Assembly: GCF_903853455.1 (NCBI RefSeq)
Contig: NZ_CAINTR010000187.1
Span: 1-50,535, forward strand
Direction of reading: 5' to 3'
Source: an uncultured Magnetospirillum sp.
GTDB lineage: Bacteria > Pseudomonadota > Alphaproteobacteria > Rhodospirillales > Magnetospirillaceae
Length of the DNA stretch: 50,535 nucleotides
How positions within the stretch are numbered: the stretch's first letter is position 1; the number at the start of each line of letters is the position of its first letter. The notes below the pieces were generated by a model. The model did no database searches and was not told where the DNA came from. It saw nothing but the letters and a program-made list of their open reading frames with translations. The position numbers and the translations under genes were made by a program. This document shows positions 17,201 through 25,076 of this stretch, piece after piece.

Positions 17201-17560
17201 ATGCTCACCACCAAGAAGCTGGGCCTCGTCCTCGGAGCCGCCCTTCTCGCCGCCCCCTTCGCCGCTTCCGCCCAGGAAGCCCCCAAGGCCTTCAACCAGT
17301 GCAAGGCCTGTCACATCATCGGCAAGAACGGCGTCGGCCCGAATCTGGTCGGCGTGTTCGGCCGCAAGGCCGGCACCGCGGAGGGCTACAAGTTCTCCGA
17401 GAACCACGTCAAGTCGGGCCTGACCTGGGACGAGGCCACTCTGACCAAGTATCTGGCCGACCCCAAGGGCACCATCCCCGGCAACAAGATGGTCTTCCCC
17501 GGCATCAAGAATCCCGAGGATCTCACCGCCGTGGTCGCCTACCTGAAGACCCTGAAGTAG
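17201..17560 (+). CDS. Periplasmic class I cytochrome c
   Basis: A 119-residue small cytochrome c. Residues 1-24 form a Sec signal peptide ending ASA. The haem motif is C34-K-A-C37-H38 and the distal ligand is probably M97 in GNKMVFPGI. Size and motif order match the small cytochrome c2/c550-like electron carriers that link the bc1 complex to oxidases or photosynthetic reaction centres. It is a single gene with a strong terminator directly downstream. Its specific partner cannot be named from sequence. Confidence 0.93.
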   Translation: MLTTKKLGLVLGAALLAAPFAASAQEAPKAFNQCKACHIIGKNGVGPNLVGVFGRKAGTAEGYKFSENHVKSGLTWDEATLTKYLADPKGTIPGNKMVFPGIKNPEDLTAVVAYLKTLK

Positions 17561-17586
17561 GACTTCAGCGGCTTTCGAGCCGATGC

Positions 17587-17625
17587 GCCGCCGTCCTCGG
17601 CCGAGGACGGCGGCGTTGCTTTTTC
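17587..17625 (+). terminator. Rho-independent terminator of the cytochrome c gene
   Basis: A perfect 14-bp inverted repeat, GCCGCCGTCCTCGG and CCGAGGACGGCGGC (17587-17614), is followed by GTTGCTTTTTC. The T run overlaps the 3' end of the convergent gene at 17624. Confidence 0.85.
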
Positions 17626-18265
17626 AGCCTTCCAACGCCGCCAGGTCGGCGACGGGATCAATGGCGCGGTGCGAGGTGACCTCCAGGTCGCCGTCGTTGA
17701 GCGGGTCGCCCCGGCAACGGCCATGTCTCCAGACCGCGACGGCGGCGTCGCGCTGGTCGATCAACTGTTCGATGGCGGGACGATAGAACGCCACCAGCGC
17801 CTCGACCCAGGCCGCCACCGGCGCCAACCGCCCTGTCGCCGCCATGCGCCAGCCGGGCAGCATGGCCTTGACCGCCGCCGCCGCGTACCAGGCCTCGCCG
17901 GTCACCCAGCGATTGGTGGTGAACAGCTCCACCGCGTCGCCGCCAGGGCCGAATCCCACCGCCACCAGATGGCAGGGCGCGTTGTCCTCGTCGGACGGAA
18001 CCAGCGGCGTCAGGCCGGCCGGCATCCCCTTGGAACGCTGGAACAGGTGGAGATGGCCGATTTCTCCGGCCCGATGAACGTGGCAGTAGAATTGGGAATG
18101 GTGGAGGGAATCATAGACGTCGCCGTCGGGATAGTGGCGATGGGGAGCCGGCCGCGCCTCCCCGGCCAACAGCAGCGACAGCGGACTGTCCCCCTTCTCC
18201 GCCATGGCGAGCCACAGCGAGCGCAGACGCAGCCCCGCCGGCTTATCGGCCGCCACCTTCACCAT
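17624..18265 (-). CDS. Uncharacterised His-rich soluble protein
   Basis: A 213-residue soluble protein I do not recognise by name. The central part is rich in histidine: PAPHRHYPDGDVYDSLHHSQ, FYCHVHRAGEIGHLHLFQR, and later DNAPCHLVAVGF. This spacing looks like a metal-binding or enzyme core. The C-terminal half is helical, with WVEALVAFYRPAIEQLIDQRD. The start at 18265 overlaps the 3' end of the TAXI binding-protein gene by 23 bases, so the two are translationally coupled and probably work together. No signal peptide is visible. Confidence 0.7.
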   Translation of the reverse strand: MVKVAADKPAGLRLRSLWLAMAEKGDSPLSLLLAGEARPAPHRHYPDGDVYDSLHHSQFYCHVHRAGEIGHLHLFQRSKGMPAGLTPLVPSDEDNAPCHLVAVGFGPGGDAVELFTTNRWVTGEAWYAAAAVKAMLPGWRMAATGRLAPVAAWVEALVAFYRPAIEQLIDQRDAAVAVWRHGRCRGDPLNDGDLEVTSHRAIDPVADLAALEG

Positions 18266-19211
18266 GAATTTTCTCCGCCCCCTCGTGCATCTTGATGGGG
18301 ATGCCGTCGTGCGACGCCTCCGACTTGGTCAATCCCTTGAGCGCCGGATGCAGCCGGGTGAAGGCCGCGAAATTGGCCCAGACCGCCTTGACCACGTCGG
18401 ACACCTCATCCACCGACAGCCGGGTGCTCACCAGCAGGGTCTTGAGACCGATGGCGGCGATATCCTCCTTCTGGCCGTCATAGGTGCCGCCCCGGACCAC
18501 GAAGCGCGCCACCGACGGAACCTTCTTCAAGAAGGAGTCCAGCGACTTGCTGCGAATGGGCACCAGGGTGGCGCCGCATTCCTCCATGGCGGTCTGCACC
18601 TCGGTCATGGGATGGATGCCGGTGAACACCGCCGCGTCGATATTGCCCTGGCACAGCTCGGCGGCCTGCTCGCTCAGATCCAACTCCACCAGCACCGACA
18701 GGTCGCCCTGGGACAGGCCCGAGGCATCGATCACGCTTTCGGCCATGGCCCGCTGGAACGAGCCGGGGCGGCCGAGATTGACCCGCTTGCCCCTGAGATC
18801 GCCCAGCGTCTCGATACCGGAGCCCGGCCGCGTCACCACCACCGCCACCTCGCCGTGCAGCGCCATCAGGTCGCGCAGGTCGGGCATGGGGCCGGCCTCC
18901 TTGAACCCCTCCTCGCCCGCCACCGCCTGTTGGGCGGCACGGGACTGCACCAGGGCGAGATCGGCCTCGCCGCTCCGCAGCAGCGCCAGATTGGCCGCCG
19001 ATCCCGATGACGGCATCACGGAACAGCTCATGCCGTGGGGATGGTCCTTGTTAATGACCCGACAGATGGCGCCGGCCACCGGGAAGTAATAGCCGGTGAC
19101 CTCGCCGCCGGCGATCACCAGCGGCCGCCGTTCCGCCGCCTCGGCGACCGGACAGACCGCCGTCAGGACCGCCAACCAGGCCCCCAATCCCAGGGTCGCG
19201 ATACATCTCAC
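18243..19211 (-). CDS. TAXI-family TRAP transporter solute-binding protein
   Basis: A 322-residue periplasmic binding protein. Residues 1-27 form a signal peptide ending AEA. GEVTGYYFPVAGAICRVIN and SSGSAANLALLRSGEADLALVQSRAA are hallmarks of the TAXI subfamily, whose members deliver carboxylates or amino acids to fused TRAP membrane proteins. A GTG start at 19211 fits best: GGAGGA lies eight bases upstream, and the longer frame lacks a site. No TRAP membrane subunit is encoded nearby, so this is an orphan. It is coupled to the His-rich gene downstream. The ligand is unknown. Confidence 0.9.
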   Translation of the reverse strand: MRCIATLGLGAWLAVLTAVCPVAEAAERRPLVIAGGEVTGYYFPVAGAICRVINKDHPHGMSCSVMPSSGSAANLALLRSGEADLALVQSRAAQQAVAGEEGFKEAGPMPDLRDLMALHGEVAVVVTRPGSGIETLGDLRGKRVNLGRPGSFQRAMAESVIDASGLSQGDLSVLVELDLSEQAAELCQGNIDAAVFTGIHPMTEVQTAMEECGATLVPIRSKSLDSFLKKVPSVARFVVRGGTYDGQKEDIAAIGLKTLLVSTRLSVDEVSDVVKAVWANFAAFTRLHPALKGLTKSEASHDGIPIKMHEGAEKIHGEGGGR

Positions 19212-19387
19212 TTCAGTCGTCCTCCAGGCTGCGGCGGCAGGCCGGAGATCATAGCCAACCGCCGCCGGAACCGAAAGGGCGGTGCAACTGAAACATTTTT
19301 GCATCCAATTTTAACAAAATAGGTTGCCATCGGCTTTTCAGATTGACACAATCGGTCCAACCAATAACCGGATGGGGGGAAAGACCG

Positions 19388-20056
19388 GTGCGGAAAGTGA
19401 CTACCCTGCTTTTGGCTGCGCTCGTATTGGCGATGCCGTTCGACGCGAAAGCCGCCCTGCAGTGCGTGACTTACGCCCGTGAAGTCACCGGCCTCAACCT
19501 CAAAGGCGATGCCTGGAAGTGGTGGGAGGCCGCCGATGGTCTTTATGACCGTGGCAACGCCCCCCGCGATGGCGCCGTGCTGGTGTTCAAGCGCCAGGGC
19601 AGCATGTCCCACGGTCACGTCGCCGTGGTGCGCAAGACCGCCAGCGCCCGCATCGTTCTGGTCGATCATGCCAACTGGGCTCCTCATCGCAGCGCCGGCC
19701 GGGGTCAGGTCTCCGAGGCGGTCCCGGTCATGGACGTCTCCCCCAACAATGACTGGAGCCAGGTTCGCGTCTGGTACCGTCCCAGCGCCGAATACGGCAG
19801 CCGCGTCTACAAGACCCAGGGCTTCGTCTACCGTCCGGGCAGCAAGTCCGCCGCCGTGGTGCCCGCCTCGCTGCGCAGCGCCCCCGTCGCCGAGTCGGTG
19901 AGCCCGTCGGCCAAGGCCGAGCCGATGGCGAAGGCGGTCGAGCCGGTGACGGCGAAGGTCGAGGCGCCCGCCCCGGTCGCCGCCACCCCGGCCAAGGCGG
20001 CCGAGCCCGTGGATAACGGCAAGTTCGACCCGCGCGCCTGGGCCGAGCAGGCCTAG
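19388..20056 (+). CDS. Secreted CHAP-domain protein
   Basis: A 222-residue exported protein. The GTG at 19388 gives a clean signal peptide (RKVTTLLLAALVLAMPFDAKA), so it is preferred to the TTG 45 bases upstream. The CHAP fold, a cysteine amidase or peptidase module acting on peptidoglycan, shows Cys26 in LQCVTYAREVTG and His77 in SHGHVAVV. The C-terminal 70 residues are a low-complexity Ala/Pro/Glu/Lys tail that may bind or span cell-wall material. It stands alone and is followed by a terminator. A cell-wall hydrolase role is likely; the bond cleaved is not known. Confidence 0.85.
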   Translation: MRKVTTLLLAALVLAMPFDAKAALQCVTYAREVTGLNLKGDAWKWWEAADGLYDRGNAPRDGAVLVFKRQGSMSHGHVAVVRKTASARIVLVDHANWAPHRSAGRGQVSEAVPVMDVSPNNDWSQVRVWYRPSAEYGSRVYKTQGFVYRPGSKSAAVVPASLRSAPVAESVSPSAKAEPMAKAVEPVTAKVEAPAPVAATPAKAAEPVDNGKFDPRAWAEQA

Positions 20057-20081
20057 ACTCACCCCCTTTTGTTACCGCATG

Positions 20082-20116
20082 GGGCCGACCTCCTCGTCGA
20101 GTGTCGGCCCTTTGTC
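20082..20116 (+). terminator. Rho-independent terminator of the CHAP gene
   Basis: GGGCCGAC (20082-20089) pairs with GTCGGCCC (20103-20110) around a 13-base loop and is followed by TTTGT. Confidence 0.7.
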
Positions 20117-20289
20117 TGTCCGGCGCCCCCAGGAATTCGGGATAGGACAGGCGTAGTATTCCGCCCCCGCCGCAGTGTAGGAAAAGTGTGGGGAACGCAT
20201 AATCAGCGTTTGCTAAATCCCCCGTAAACGGTAAGAATATGGCCCTAAGGGGCGGGGTCCGATCGGCCCTGGGGAGGGGATCAAGGTCA

Positions 20290-20919
20290 ATGGCCGTACA
20301 GCAGAGCCGACAGATCGCAATCGTCATAGCCGAAAAGAATCCGCTGCTGCAAAGCAGTCTGGTCAAGTTGTTCGCGGGCGATGACCGCTTCAGCGTCGCC
20401 GCCGTGGCGAATGACGGCGAGCGCTTCCTGGAAGTGGTCGAGAAGACTCCGTTCGACGTGGGCATCATCGGCTGGGAAATGCCCTACCTCGACGGCCGTG
20501 GCGTGCTGCAATCCCTGCGCGGCCGCGTCGATGCCCCCCGGCTGATCGTCTATACCGGAAGCCCCAATCCCGACGTGCCGCGCCAGGCCATGACGCTGGG
20601 CGCCGCCGGCTTCTGCTCCAAGCGTGAACCGCCCGAACAATTGCTCGACACCATCGTCGCCGTCGCGGCCGGCCGCATGGTCTTCCCGTTCATCGACGTG
20701 TCCAGCCTCGCCAGCGACCCCTTGGCCGGCCTGACCCCGCGCGAGCGTGAATTGCTGGCCGCCCTGGCCGGCGGGCTGACCAACCAGCAGATGGCGACCC
20801 AGCTCGACATCTCGCTCAACACCGTCAAATTCCACCTGAAGAATCTGTACGACAAGCTGGGCGTCGGCAACCGCGCCCAGGCGGTCGCCTTCTACCTCAA
20901 GGGCCGGGAATCCAGGTAG
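20290..20919 (+). CDS. LuxR-type response regulator with atypical receiver
   Basis: A 209-residue NarL/FixJ-type protein. The C-terminal LuxR helix-turn-helix is standard (LTPRERELLAALAGG, then LDISLNTVKFHLKNLYDKLG). The N-terminal receiver is unusual: the phosphoacceptor position is Gly61 in VGIIGWEMP, and the usual acidic pair reads Glu15-Lys16 in IVIAEKNPLL. The conserved lysine of the last strand is kept (GFCSKREP). It probably works without phosphotransfer or through another input. AAGGTCA before the ATG at 20290 is the likely ribosome site. No kinase gene is adjacent. Confidence 0.9.
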   Translation: MAVQQSRQIAIVIAEKNPLLQSSLVKLFAGDDRFSVAAVANDGERFLEVVEKTPFDVGIIGWEMPYLDGRGVLQSLRGRVDAPRLIVYTGSPNPDVPRQAMTLGAAGFCSKREPPEQLLDTIVAVAAGRMVFPFIDVSSLASDPLAGLTPRERELLAALAGGLTNQQMATQLDISLNTVKFHLKNLYDKLGVGNRAQAVAFYLKGRESR

Positions 20920-21037
20920 CAGACCTCCCCCCACGATGGGGTAGCCGAAGCCCCATCCTTGCGGCATACTGTGCCCTCAGCCGAGACGATGTCGCCGCCA
21001 CCCGTCGCCTCGGCATCTTGAGGAGGATGCCCGGACG

Positions 21038-21544
21038 ATGACCACGAAGGTTGCCACATTCCTCGCCCATGCGCTGGCGATGGAACAAGAGGCGGCGGAT
21101 CGTTACGACGAGCTCGCCGACAGCATGGAAGTTCACAACAACAAGGACGTCGCCGACCTGTTCCGGCAGATGTCCAAGTTCTCGCGCCTGCACGGGGCGT
21201 CGGTGGCCCAGCGGGCCACCCCCTACGAGCTGCCGCGGCTGAAGTCGTGGCAGTTCCGCTGGAATACCCCCGAGCCGCCGGAAGTGGGCGAGCCCGAGGG
21301 CAGCCATTACATGATGACGCCCTATCACGCGCTGATCTTCGCCCTCGAGAACGAGAAGCGCGGTCAGCAGTTCTATGCCTCGGAAGCATCCGGCAGCGAC
21401 GACGCCACCGTGCGCACCCTGGCCGCCGAAATGGCCGATGAAGAAGCGGAACACGTCACCGAGTTGGAAGCCTGGATCGCCCGGACGCCGAAGCCGTCCG
21501 CCGATTGGGCCGAAGACGACGACGACGCCGTGGTCGTCGATTAA
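21038..21544 (+). CDS. Ferritin-like/rubrerythrin-family protein
   Basis: A 168-residue four-helix-bundle protein. The first helix pair has FLAHALAMEQEAADRYDELAD and DVADLFRQMSKFSRLHGASV. The second pair has YHALIFALENEKRGQQFYASEA and LAAEMADEEAEHVTELEAWI. Together these give the two E-x6-Y and E-x-x-H sets of a di-iron rubrerythrin-like site. The rubredoxin-type cysteine domain is absent and the C-terminus is very acidic (EDDDDAVVVD). Related proteins act in peroxide defence or iron handling. AGGAGGATG precedes the start codon. Confidence 0.88.
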   Translation: MTTKVATFLAHALAMEQEAADRYDELADSMEVHNNKDVADLFRQMSKFSRLHGASVAQRATPYELPRLKSWQFRWNTPEPPEVGEPEGSHYMMTPYHALIFALENEKRGQQFYASEASGSDDATVRTLAAEMADEEAEHVTELEAWIARTPKPSADWAEDDDDAVVVD

Positions 21545-21553
21545 TATCGCCCC

Positions 21554-21578
21554 CCTCCCCCGGCTTCGCCGGGGGAGG
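21554..21578. terminator. GC-rich hairpin after the rubrerythrin-like gene
   Basis: CCTCCCCCGGC and GCCGGGGGAGG form an 11-bp perfect stem around a TTC loop. There is no clear T run, so it may stabilise the mRNA end or only weaken transcription. Confidence 0.55.
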
Positions 21579-21595
21579 ATTGGGAGCGTTTGGGG

Positions 21596-21637
21596 TTGAC
21601 CGGCGTCAATCCCCTTTTCACATCAGCAAAACATAAT
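21596..21637 (+). promoter_or_regulatory. FNR/Anr-type site and -10 box of the DsrC-like gene
   Basis: The palindrome TTGAC-CGGC-GTCAA (21596-21609) fits the FNR consensus TTGAT-N4-ATCAA. A CATAAT -10 box lies at 21632-21637. A start near 21644 would centre the site at about -41.5, the standard class II activating position for FNR-family proteins. Confidence 0.65.
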
Positions 21638-21673
21638 ACTCCTCACGCCACCGGAGCGGAGGAGAACTGCGTC

Positions 21674-21988
21674 ATGCCTGAACCGTTGCGCCTGGACGCG
21701 GAAGGATACCTGGTCGATCCAGCCGACTGGAATGAGGCCGTCGCCGAGGAGCTCGCCGCCCGCGAGGGCATCCAACTGACCGAGGAGCATTGGAGCGCCA
21801 TCCGCTTCATGCGGTCCTGGCTGGACGAGCGCCAAGTGGCCCCCGATGTCCGCCACGTCATCAAGCATCTGAGCCAAACCTTCGGGGCCGACCGCAACCG
21901 CCTGTTCGAGCTGTTCCCCTACGGCTATGTCCAGCAGACCTGCAAGATCGCCGGCATGCGCCGCCCGCGCTCGTGGAGCACGGGGTGA
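21674..21988 (+). CDS. DsrC/TusE-family protein lacking the last cysteine
   Basis: A 104-residue sulfur-relay-family protein. The N-terminal LDAEGYLVDPADWNEAVAEEL and the LTEEHWSAIRFMRSWLDE stretch are typical of DsrC/TusE. The C-terminal arm is GYVQQTCKIAGMRRPRSWSTG; Cys90 corresponds to the inner cysteine, and the penultimate cysteine that takes part in sulfur transfer is replaced (WSTG end). It therefore cannot form the usual intramolecular trisulfide and may be regulatory or bind another partner. The FNR-type site suggests expression at low oxygen. GGAGGAG lies before the ATG. No dsr or tus genes are nearby. Confidence 0.9.
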   Translation: MPEPLRLDAEGYLVDPADWNEAVAEELAAREGIQLTEEHWSAIRFMRSWLDERQVAPDVRHVIKHLSQTFGADRNRLFELFPYGYVQQTCKIAGMRRPRSWSTG

Positions 21989-22030
21989 AAAGAGAGATGA
22001 ACTTTCCTTTTTAAATCGAGTATCTGGTTT

Positions 22031-22040
22031 GGGGGGGGGG
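22031..22040. repeat. G10 homopolymer tract
   Basis: Ten consecutive G residues just before the left arm of the inverted repeat. Such tracts are prone to slippage. It lies outside any gene I can support. Confidence 0.9.
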
Positions 22041-22048
22041 CGCTGTTA

Positions 22049-22207
22049 TTCACCACCAAGACACCAAGAACACCAAGAGGCCTCCTGGGTGGCGCCGTTC
22101 CACCCTCCGTCCACGCAGCGGACAAGAAAATTGCTCAAGGCGGGGATGAAACGCGAAGCGATGCGGCGGCTCCGCTCTCTTGGTGTCCTTGGTGTCTTGG
22201 TGGTGAA
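22049..22207. repeat. 31-bp inverted repeat pair
   Basis: The arm 22049-22079 (TTCACCACCAAGACACCAAG onward) and the arm 22177-22207 are reverse complements with one mismatch in 31. They are separated by 97 bases that hold no gene. The arms are themselves built from ACACCAAGA-like units. It lies between the DsrC-like gene and the 3' end of aapP and looks like a non-coding mobile or REP-type element. Confidence 0.75.
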
Positions 22208-22258
22208 AAATCCGTGCCCATCCGAGATGACGTGGCTGGAAAGCCCTATCCTCTCCCC

Positions 22259-23008
22259 TCAATGCCCGATGATCTTGCCGAGGAAGCGCTTGGTGCGCTC
22301 GTTGGCGGGATGGTCGAAGAACTGGGCCGGCGGGGCGACCTCGACGATGCGGCCCTCGTCCATGAACACCATGGTGTCGGCGACGGCGCGGGCGAAGCCC
22401 ATCTCGTGGGTGACGCAGATCATGGTCATGCCCTCCGCCGCCAGCCCGCTCATGACGTCCAGCACCTCGCCCACCATCTCGGGATCCAGCGCCGAGGTCG
22501 GCTCGTCGAACAGCATCACCGCCGGCTTCAGGCACAAGGCCCGCGCGATGGCCACCCGCTGCTGCTGGCCGCCGGACAACTGGCCGGGAAACTTGCCCGC
22601 CTGTTCGGGGATGCGCACCCGCTCCAGCAGGGCCATGGCGGTGGCTTCGGCGTCCTTCGGCGCCACCCCGGCCACCCGGACCGGCGCCAGGGTCAGATTC
22701 TCCAGCACTGTGAGGTGCGGAAACAGGTTGAAGCTTTGGAACACCATGCCGACCCGGCGGCGGACCGCCTCGATGGCCTTGACGTCGTCGGCCAGTTCGA
22801 CCCCATCGACGACGATGCGACCGCCCTGATGCTCCTCCAGCCGATTGATGCAGCGGATCATGGTGGATTTGCCCGAGCCCGACGGCCCGCACACCACCAC
22901 CCTCTCGCCCTTGGCCACCTCCAGGGTCACGTCCTTCAGCACATGGAAGGCGCCGAACCATTTGTTGACGTCGCGCAGCTCGATGATGGGTTGGGACGGG
23001 CTCGTCAT
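22259..23008 (-). CDS. aapP: Amino-acid ABC transporter ATPase (AapP)
   Basis: A 249-residue ATP-binding subunit of a polar amino-acid importer. The Walker A motif is GPSGSGKST near residue 45, the signature is LSGGQQQR near residue 155, and Walker B is [13 protein letters not shown] with the H-loop in VTHEMGF. It is the last gene of a four-gene unit in the order aapJ-aapQ-aapM-aapP, the order of the rhizobial general L-amino-acid permease. Its ATG overlaps the aapM stop codon by four bases. A broad amino-acid range is expected from the family. Confidence 0.95.
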   Translation of the reverse strand: MTSPSQPIIELRDVNKWFGAFHVLKDVTLEVAKGERVVVCGPSGSGKSTMIRCINRLEEHQGGRIVVDGVELADDVKAIEAVRRRVGMVFQSFNLFPHLTVLENLTLAPVRVAGVAPKDAEATAMALLERVRIPEQAGKFPGQLSGGQQQRVAIARALCLKPAVMLFDEPTSALDPEMVGEVLDVMSGLAAEGMTMICVTHEMGFARAVADTMVFMDEGRIVEVAPPAQFFDHPANERTKRFLGKIIGH

Positions 23009-24048
23009 CGGGTTCCTTTGGCCAATTCCCGCTCCAGCCATTGACTGTAGCGGGACATGAAGAAGCAGAAGCAGAAATACACCGCCGCCGCCGCCAGATA
23101 GCCCTCCACGAAGAACGGCCGCCAGCCGGGATCGTTCAGCGCCGCCTTGGTCGCCGCCAGCAGGTCGTAGAGGCCGACGATGGTCACCAGCGAGGTGTCC
23201 TTGAAGCAGGTGATGAACTGGTTGACGATGGGTGGGATCACCAGCCGCAGCGCCTGGGGCAGGACGATCAGCCGCATACCCTGCCAGTAGGACAGGCCCA
23301 GGGCGTCGGCGGCCTCGAACTGGCCCTTGGGGATGGCCTGGAGGCCGCCGCGCACCGCCTCGGCCAGATAGGCGGCGGTGAACAGGGTCATGCCCACCAG
23401 GGCGCGCAGCACCTTGTCGATGGTGATACCCTCGGGCAGGAACAGCGGAAACATCACCGAGGCCATGAACAGCACGCTGACCAACGGCACGCCGCGCACC
23501 AGCTCGATATAGCCCACCGACAGCGCCTTGATGGCGGGCAGCTCCGACCGCCGCCCCAAGGCCAGCAGGATGGAGAACGGAAACGCCATGGCGATGGCCA
23601 GCACCGCGATCACCAGGGTCAGCGGCAGGCCGCCCCACTGACTGGTCTCCACCGGCACCAGCCCCAGCACCCCGCCCCACATCAGAATCCCGATCACCAC
23701 CACGGTCAGCAGCCAGGCCCCGCCCAACCAGGGCCGCCAGAAGCGACGGTTGGCGCTGACGGCCAACAGCGCCACGAACAGCGCCATGGCCAGCAACGGC
23801 CGCCAGTGCTGGTCATAGGGATAGACCCCGAACAGCATCAGCCGGTGCTTCTCGGTCAACAGGGTCCAGCAGGCGCCGCCGGCCCGACGGCAGGTCTCGG
23901 GATCGCCGGGGCCCCAACTGGCGCGGACCACCGCCCAATCCACCAGCGGCGGCACCACTTGGCCCAGCAGCGCCAGCGCCAGCACGGTCAGCAGCGAGTT
24001 GACCGGCGAGTTGAACAGATTGGCCTTGATCCAAGAAGAGGGGTTCAT
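23005..24048 (-). CDS. aapM: Amino-acid ABC transporter permease (AapM)
   Basis: A 347-residue inner-membrane permease. The N-terminal third holds extra membrane helices typical of AapM. The C-terminal half has the HisMQ-type core, with the EAA loop visible as [24 protein letters not shown], and the [18 protein letters not shown] segment. ATG at 24048 lies just downstream, on the minus strand, of a 23-bp copy of a dispersed repeat that fills the gap after aapQ. It pairs with AapQ as the heterodimeric channel. Confidence 0.93.
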   Translation of the reverse strand: MNPSSWIKANLFNSPVNSLLTVLALALLGQVVPPLVDWAVVRASWGPGDPETCRRAGGACWTLLTEKHRLMLFGVYPYDQHWRPLLAMALFVALLAVSANRRFWRPWLGGAWLLTVVVIGILMWGGVLGLVPVETSQWGGLPLTLVIAVLAIAMAFPFSILLALGRRSELPAIKALSVGYIELVRGVPLVSVLFMASVMFPLFLPEGITIDKVLRALVGMTLFTAAYLAEAVRGGLQAIPKGQFEAADALGLSYWQGMRLIVLPQALRLVIPPIVNQFITCFKDTSLVTIVGLYDLLAATKAALNDPGWRPFFVEGYLAAAAVYFCFCFFMSRYSQWLERELAKGTR

Positions 24049-24051
24049 ATC

Positions 24052-24074
24052 TTGTCCCTCAAGCGCCGGGCGCT
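24052..24074 (+). repeat. Dispersed repeat, copy 2 (head only)
   Basis: TTGTCCCTCAAGCGCCGGGC and the next three bases (CGCT end) match the heads of the copies at 5611 and 29893. Only the 23-bp head is present, filling the short gap between aapQ and aapM. Confidence 0.6.
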
Positions 24075-24076
24075 CC

Positions 24077-25072
24077 TCACCGCGTCACCAGGGCGACGCG
24101 CTTGTTGTACCAGTTCATCAACGCCGACAGCGTCAGACTGAGACCCAGGAACACCGCCATCACCAGCGCCACCCCCTCGACCGCCTGTCCGGTCTGGTTG
24201 ATGGCGGTGTTGGAGACCGCCACCAGATCGGGATAGCCGATGGCGATGGCCAGGGGCGAGTTCTTGGCGATGTTGAGATACTGGCTGGTCAGGGGTGGGA
24301 TGATCACCCGCAATGCCTGGGGCAGTACCACGAGGCGCAGGATCTGGCCCCGCGACAGACCCAGCGACAGCGCCGCCTCGGTCTGGCCCTTGGGCACCGC
24401 CAGGATGCCGGCGCGCACGATCTCGGCGATGAAGGCGGCGGTATAAATGGTCAGACCCGCCAGCAAGGCGGCGAATTCCGGCGACAGGGTCAGCCCGCCG
24501 ATGAAGTTGAACCCCACCAGACGGGGGATCTCCATCGCCGGCAGCCAGCCCTGGCTCCAGTCCAGCGACGGAATGACCAGGCCGCGATTGCTGAGAAAGA
24601 TGCCCGGCAGCGGGTGCAGCGCCTGACGCGCTCCCGGCAAGGCGGTCAGCACGCCGTACCAGACGAACAGCTGCAACAGCAGCGGCACGTTGCGCAACGC
24701 CTCCACGTAGAGGGTGGCCAGCTTGCCCACCAGCCAGTTGCCCGACAGCCGCGCCACTCCCACCACCGTTCCCAGGACGGTCGCCAGCACGATGCCGATG
24801 GCCGACACCACCATGGTGTTGAGCAGTCCCACCACCAGGGCGCGGGCGTAGCTGTCGGCCGGACTATAGGAAATCCAGCTTTCCGAGATGCCGAAGCCGG
24901 CTTCCCGCGCCAGGAAGCCGAAGCCGGTGGCGATTCCCCGGATCTCCAGGTTGACCAGGGTGTTGTGGACCAGCCAACCGCCCAGCGCCACCACGGCGGC
25001 GACCACCATCACCTGATACAGCACCCCGCGAAAGCGGGTGCTGCTCCAGAATCCCGCTGGTGCCGCCGCCAT
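24077..25072 (-). CDS. aapQ: Amino-acid ABC transporter permease (AapQ)
   Basis: A 331-residue permease with a HisMQ-type core. The EAA loop reads EAALSLGLSRGQILRLVVLPQ, followed by RVIIPPLTSQYLNIAKNSPL, both diagnostic for this family. It is somewhat shorter than many AapQ proteins of about 400 residues, mainly in the central periplasmic region. It starts four bases after the aapJ stop codon. It would form the membrane channel with AapM. Confidence 0.93.
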   Translation of the reverse strand: MAAAPAGFWSSTRFRGVLYQVMVVAAVVALGGWLVHNTLVNLEIRGIATGFGFLAREAGFGISESWISYSPADSYARALVVGLLNTMVVSAIGIVLATVLGTVVGVARLSGNWLVGKLATLYVEALRNVPLLLQLFVWYGVLTALPGARQALHPLPGIFLSNRGLVIPSLDWSQGWLPAMEIPRLVGFNFIGGLTLSPEFAALLAGLTIYTAAFIAEIVRAGILAVPKGQTEAALSLGLSRGQILRLVVLPQALRVIIPPLTSQYLNIAKNSPLAIAIGYPDLVAVSNTAINQTGQAVEGVALVMAVFLGLSLTLSALMNWYNKRVALVTR

Positions 25073-25076
25073 GAGG

